A DNA stretch of 64,000 nt from Clostridiales bacterium (lineage in GTDB: Bacteria; Bacillota; Clostridia; Oscillospirales; CAG-272), in NCBI GenBank assembly GCA_012727435.1, contig JAAYHB010000015.1:43197-107196 (forward strand), in the 5' to 3' direction. The first letter of the stretch is position 1. Every line of letters starts with the position of its first letter. A model generated the notes under the pieces. That model was not told where the DNA came from. It ran no database searches and saw nothing but the letters and a program-made list of their open reading frames with translations. A program made the translations under genes and the position numbers. Of the stretch, positions 62,178 to 64,000 are shown one piece after another.

Positions 62178-63065
62178 ATGAACGACTTTATACTTAGTTG
62201 CGATTCAACCATTGACCTGACGCTCGAGCATGTCAGGGCACGCGGGCTTGAGTTCATTTCCTACCATTTCTTCCTTGACGGCGTGATGTACAAGGATGAC
62301 CTCGGCCAGACAATCCCGCACGACCAATTCTACGAGAAACTGAAAAAGGGCGCCGACGCCAAAACATCCCAGATAAATATCGAAGAGTACCTCGAGTACT
62401 TCACCCCATATCTTGAGCAGGGCAAGGATATCCTGCATGTTTCGCTGTCCTCGGGGCTGTCGGGCTCGTACAATCACGCGGTCACGGCGGCAAAAGAGTT
62501 GTCCGAAAAGTACCCCGACCGGAAAATTTACATCGTCGACTCGCTCGGCGCCTCCTCGGGCGTCGGCCTGATTATGGATACCCTCGCCGACCTGCGCGAC
62601 GAAGGGAAAAACATCGACGAGCTTTACGGCTGGGTCGAGGAAAACAAGCTCAGGATGAATTACTGGTTTTTCTCGACCGACCTTTCATTCTATGTCAAGG
62701 GCGGCCGGATTACCAAGACCGAAGGAATGCTGGGCGGCCTTTTGGGTATCTGCCCCCTGATGAACGTAAACTCACAGGGCAAACTGGTGCCCCGCGAGAA
62801 AGTACGGACCAAAAAGCGGGTCATCCGCGAATTGGTGGCCCGCATGGAAGAGTACGCCGACGGCGGCCTCGACTACAGCGGCAAATGTTATGTCGTACAC
62901 TCTGCCTGCTATGAGGACGCCAGAGAGATTGCCGACCTCATCGAGGCGCGTTTCCCGAAGATAAACGGCAGGGTGCTCATAAACAGCATAGGTACCACAA
63001 TCGGCAGCCATAGCGGCCCGGGTACCGCAGCCGTATTCTTCTGGGGCAAAAAGCGCGAAGACTGA
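62178..63065 (+). CDS. DegV-family fatty-acid-binding protein (FakB-like)
   Basis: About 295 residues from the ATG at 62178, which has GGAGG 5 bases upstream. DegV fold: SCDSTIDLTLEH at the start, SLSSGLSGSYNHAVTAA (lipid head-group Thr/Ser region), VDSLGASSGVGLI, FYVKGGRITKTEGMLGGLLGI, and NSIGTTIGSHSGPGTAAVFFWG at the end. DegV proteins carry a fatty acid and present it to FakA. Its place right after the FakA-like gene indicates they form one kinase unit for exogenous fatty acids (inference from family). Confidence 0.92.
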   Translation: MNDFILSCDSTIDLTLEHVRARGLEFISYHFFLDGVMYKDDLGQTIPHDQFYEKLKKGADAKTSQINIEEYLEYFTPYLEQGKDILHVSLSSGLSGSYNHAVTAAKELSEKYPDRKIYIVDSLGASSGVGLIMDTLADLRDEGKNIDELYGWVEENKLRMNYWFFSTDLSFYVKGGRITKTEGMLGGLLGICPLMNVNSQGKLVPREKVRTKKRVIRELVARMEEYADGGLDYSGKCYVVHSACYEDAREIADLIEARFPKINGRVLINSIGTTIGSHSGPGTAAVFFWGKKRED

Positions 63066-63225
63066 AACTCAATACGGGGGCTCCGCCCCCGAATCCAAAT
63101 CCCTCAAAAACTGTAAAACCTTTGCTGACTTTTGTTCACCGTCTGAATTGGTAAGCAACAGCATACCGAGTGGTACCATACAAAACCGCCGGCGGAGTTT
63201 CTCCGCCGGCGGTTTTCTGCTTGTA
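63066..63225. other. Intergenic stretch between degV and gap with a repeat fragment
   Basis: Holds CGGGGGC-TCC-GCCCCCG (63075-63091) followed by a block related, in reverse, to the ksgA-leader repeat (63092-63112), then nothing recognisable until the terminator. Confidence 0.5.
63182..63216. terminator. Bidirectional terminator between degV and gap
   Basis: Perfect 16-bp stem AAAACCGCCGGCGGAG-TTT-CTCCGCCGGCGGTTTT, giving a T-run in both directions. Confidence 0.9.

Positions 63226-64000
<775 letters not shown>

Overview
The window looks like a chromosomal segment of a GC-rich, spore-forming, anaerobic Clostridia, most plausibly of the Oscillospirales/Ruminococcaceae type (inference). Supporting genes are spo0A and a gerW-like spore gene, an Rnf complex in the C-D-G-E-A-B order common in Clostridia, a type III glutamine synthetase, a heterodimeric ABC exporter under a MarR regulator, and many TTGACA/TATAAT promoters with 16-17 bp spacers. 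No phage, insertion sequence, CRISPR array or rRNA was seen. Both window ends cut a gene (a TrkH/KtrB K+ transporter at the left, gap at the right).

Layout. 1-20 kb is almost all on the minus strand: K+ transporter, heterodimeric ABC exporter with marR, two small unknown genes, rnfCDGEAB, a cysteine desulfurase with a lipoprotein, a PLP enzyme of the 'aluminium resistance' family, three tandem M42 aminopeptidases and murD. 20-22.4 kb (plus) holds a divergent type II topoisomerase B subunit and tRNA-Ser. 22.5-31.8 kb (minus) holds trmH-like, dprA, topA, trmFO, plsX, rnc, and the infC-rpmI-rplT operon behind an attenuated leader. 31.9-45.5 kb (mostly plus) holds a candidate structured RNA, lon-engB-M50 protease-scpA-scpB-DUF2953-gerW-dacF-rluB, spo0A, a DUF362 ferredoxin protein, rpiB, tRNA-Thr (minus), ksgA and a lipoprotein. 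45.5-46.9 kb (minus) is rpsF-ssb-rpsR. 47-51.1 kb (plus) is glnA(III)-amt::PII behind an attenuator. 51.2-59.6 kb (plus) is a complete chorismate/Tyr/Phe operon: leader peptide, aroF, tyrA, aroB, aroA, aroC, pheA, aroE::aroK, aroQ. 59.6-63.1 kb holds an ECF sigma/anti-sigma pair and a FakA/DegV pair; gap follows on the minus strand.

How the genes work together. The eight aro/tyr/phe genes cover DAHP synthesis to chorismate and then prephenate, arogenate/hydroxyphenylpyruvate and phenylpyruvate. They are preceded by a 21-residue leader peptide with 5 Tyr and 4 Phe codons and a strong terminator, so the operon is very probably controlled by translation-coupled attenuation. glnA and the Amt-PII fusion form a nitrogen-assimilation unit with its own attenuator. 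Several other leaders carry RNA structure (infC, rpsF, dacF, ksgA).

Highlights for follow-up: the Tyr/Phe attenuator; a promoter-to-terminator RNA of about 138 nt between infC and lon with no recognised family; the glnA leader; an infC gene that appears to start at AUC; two apparent single-base frameshifts (dprA C terminus, aroB N terminus); a hairpin that buries the dacF start; and a repeat element in the ksgA leader with a shortened relative near 63.1 kb.
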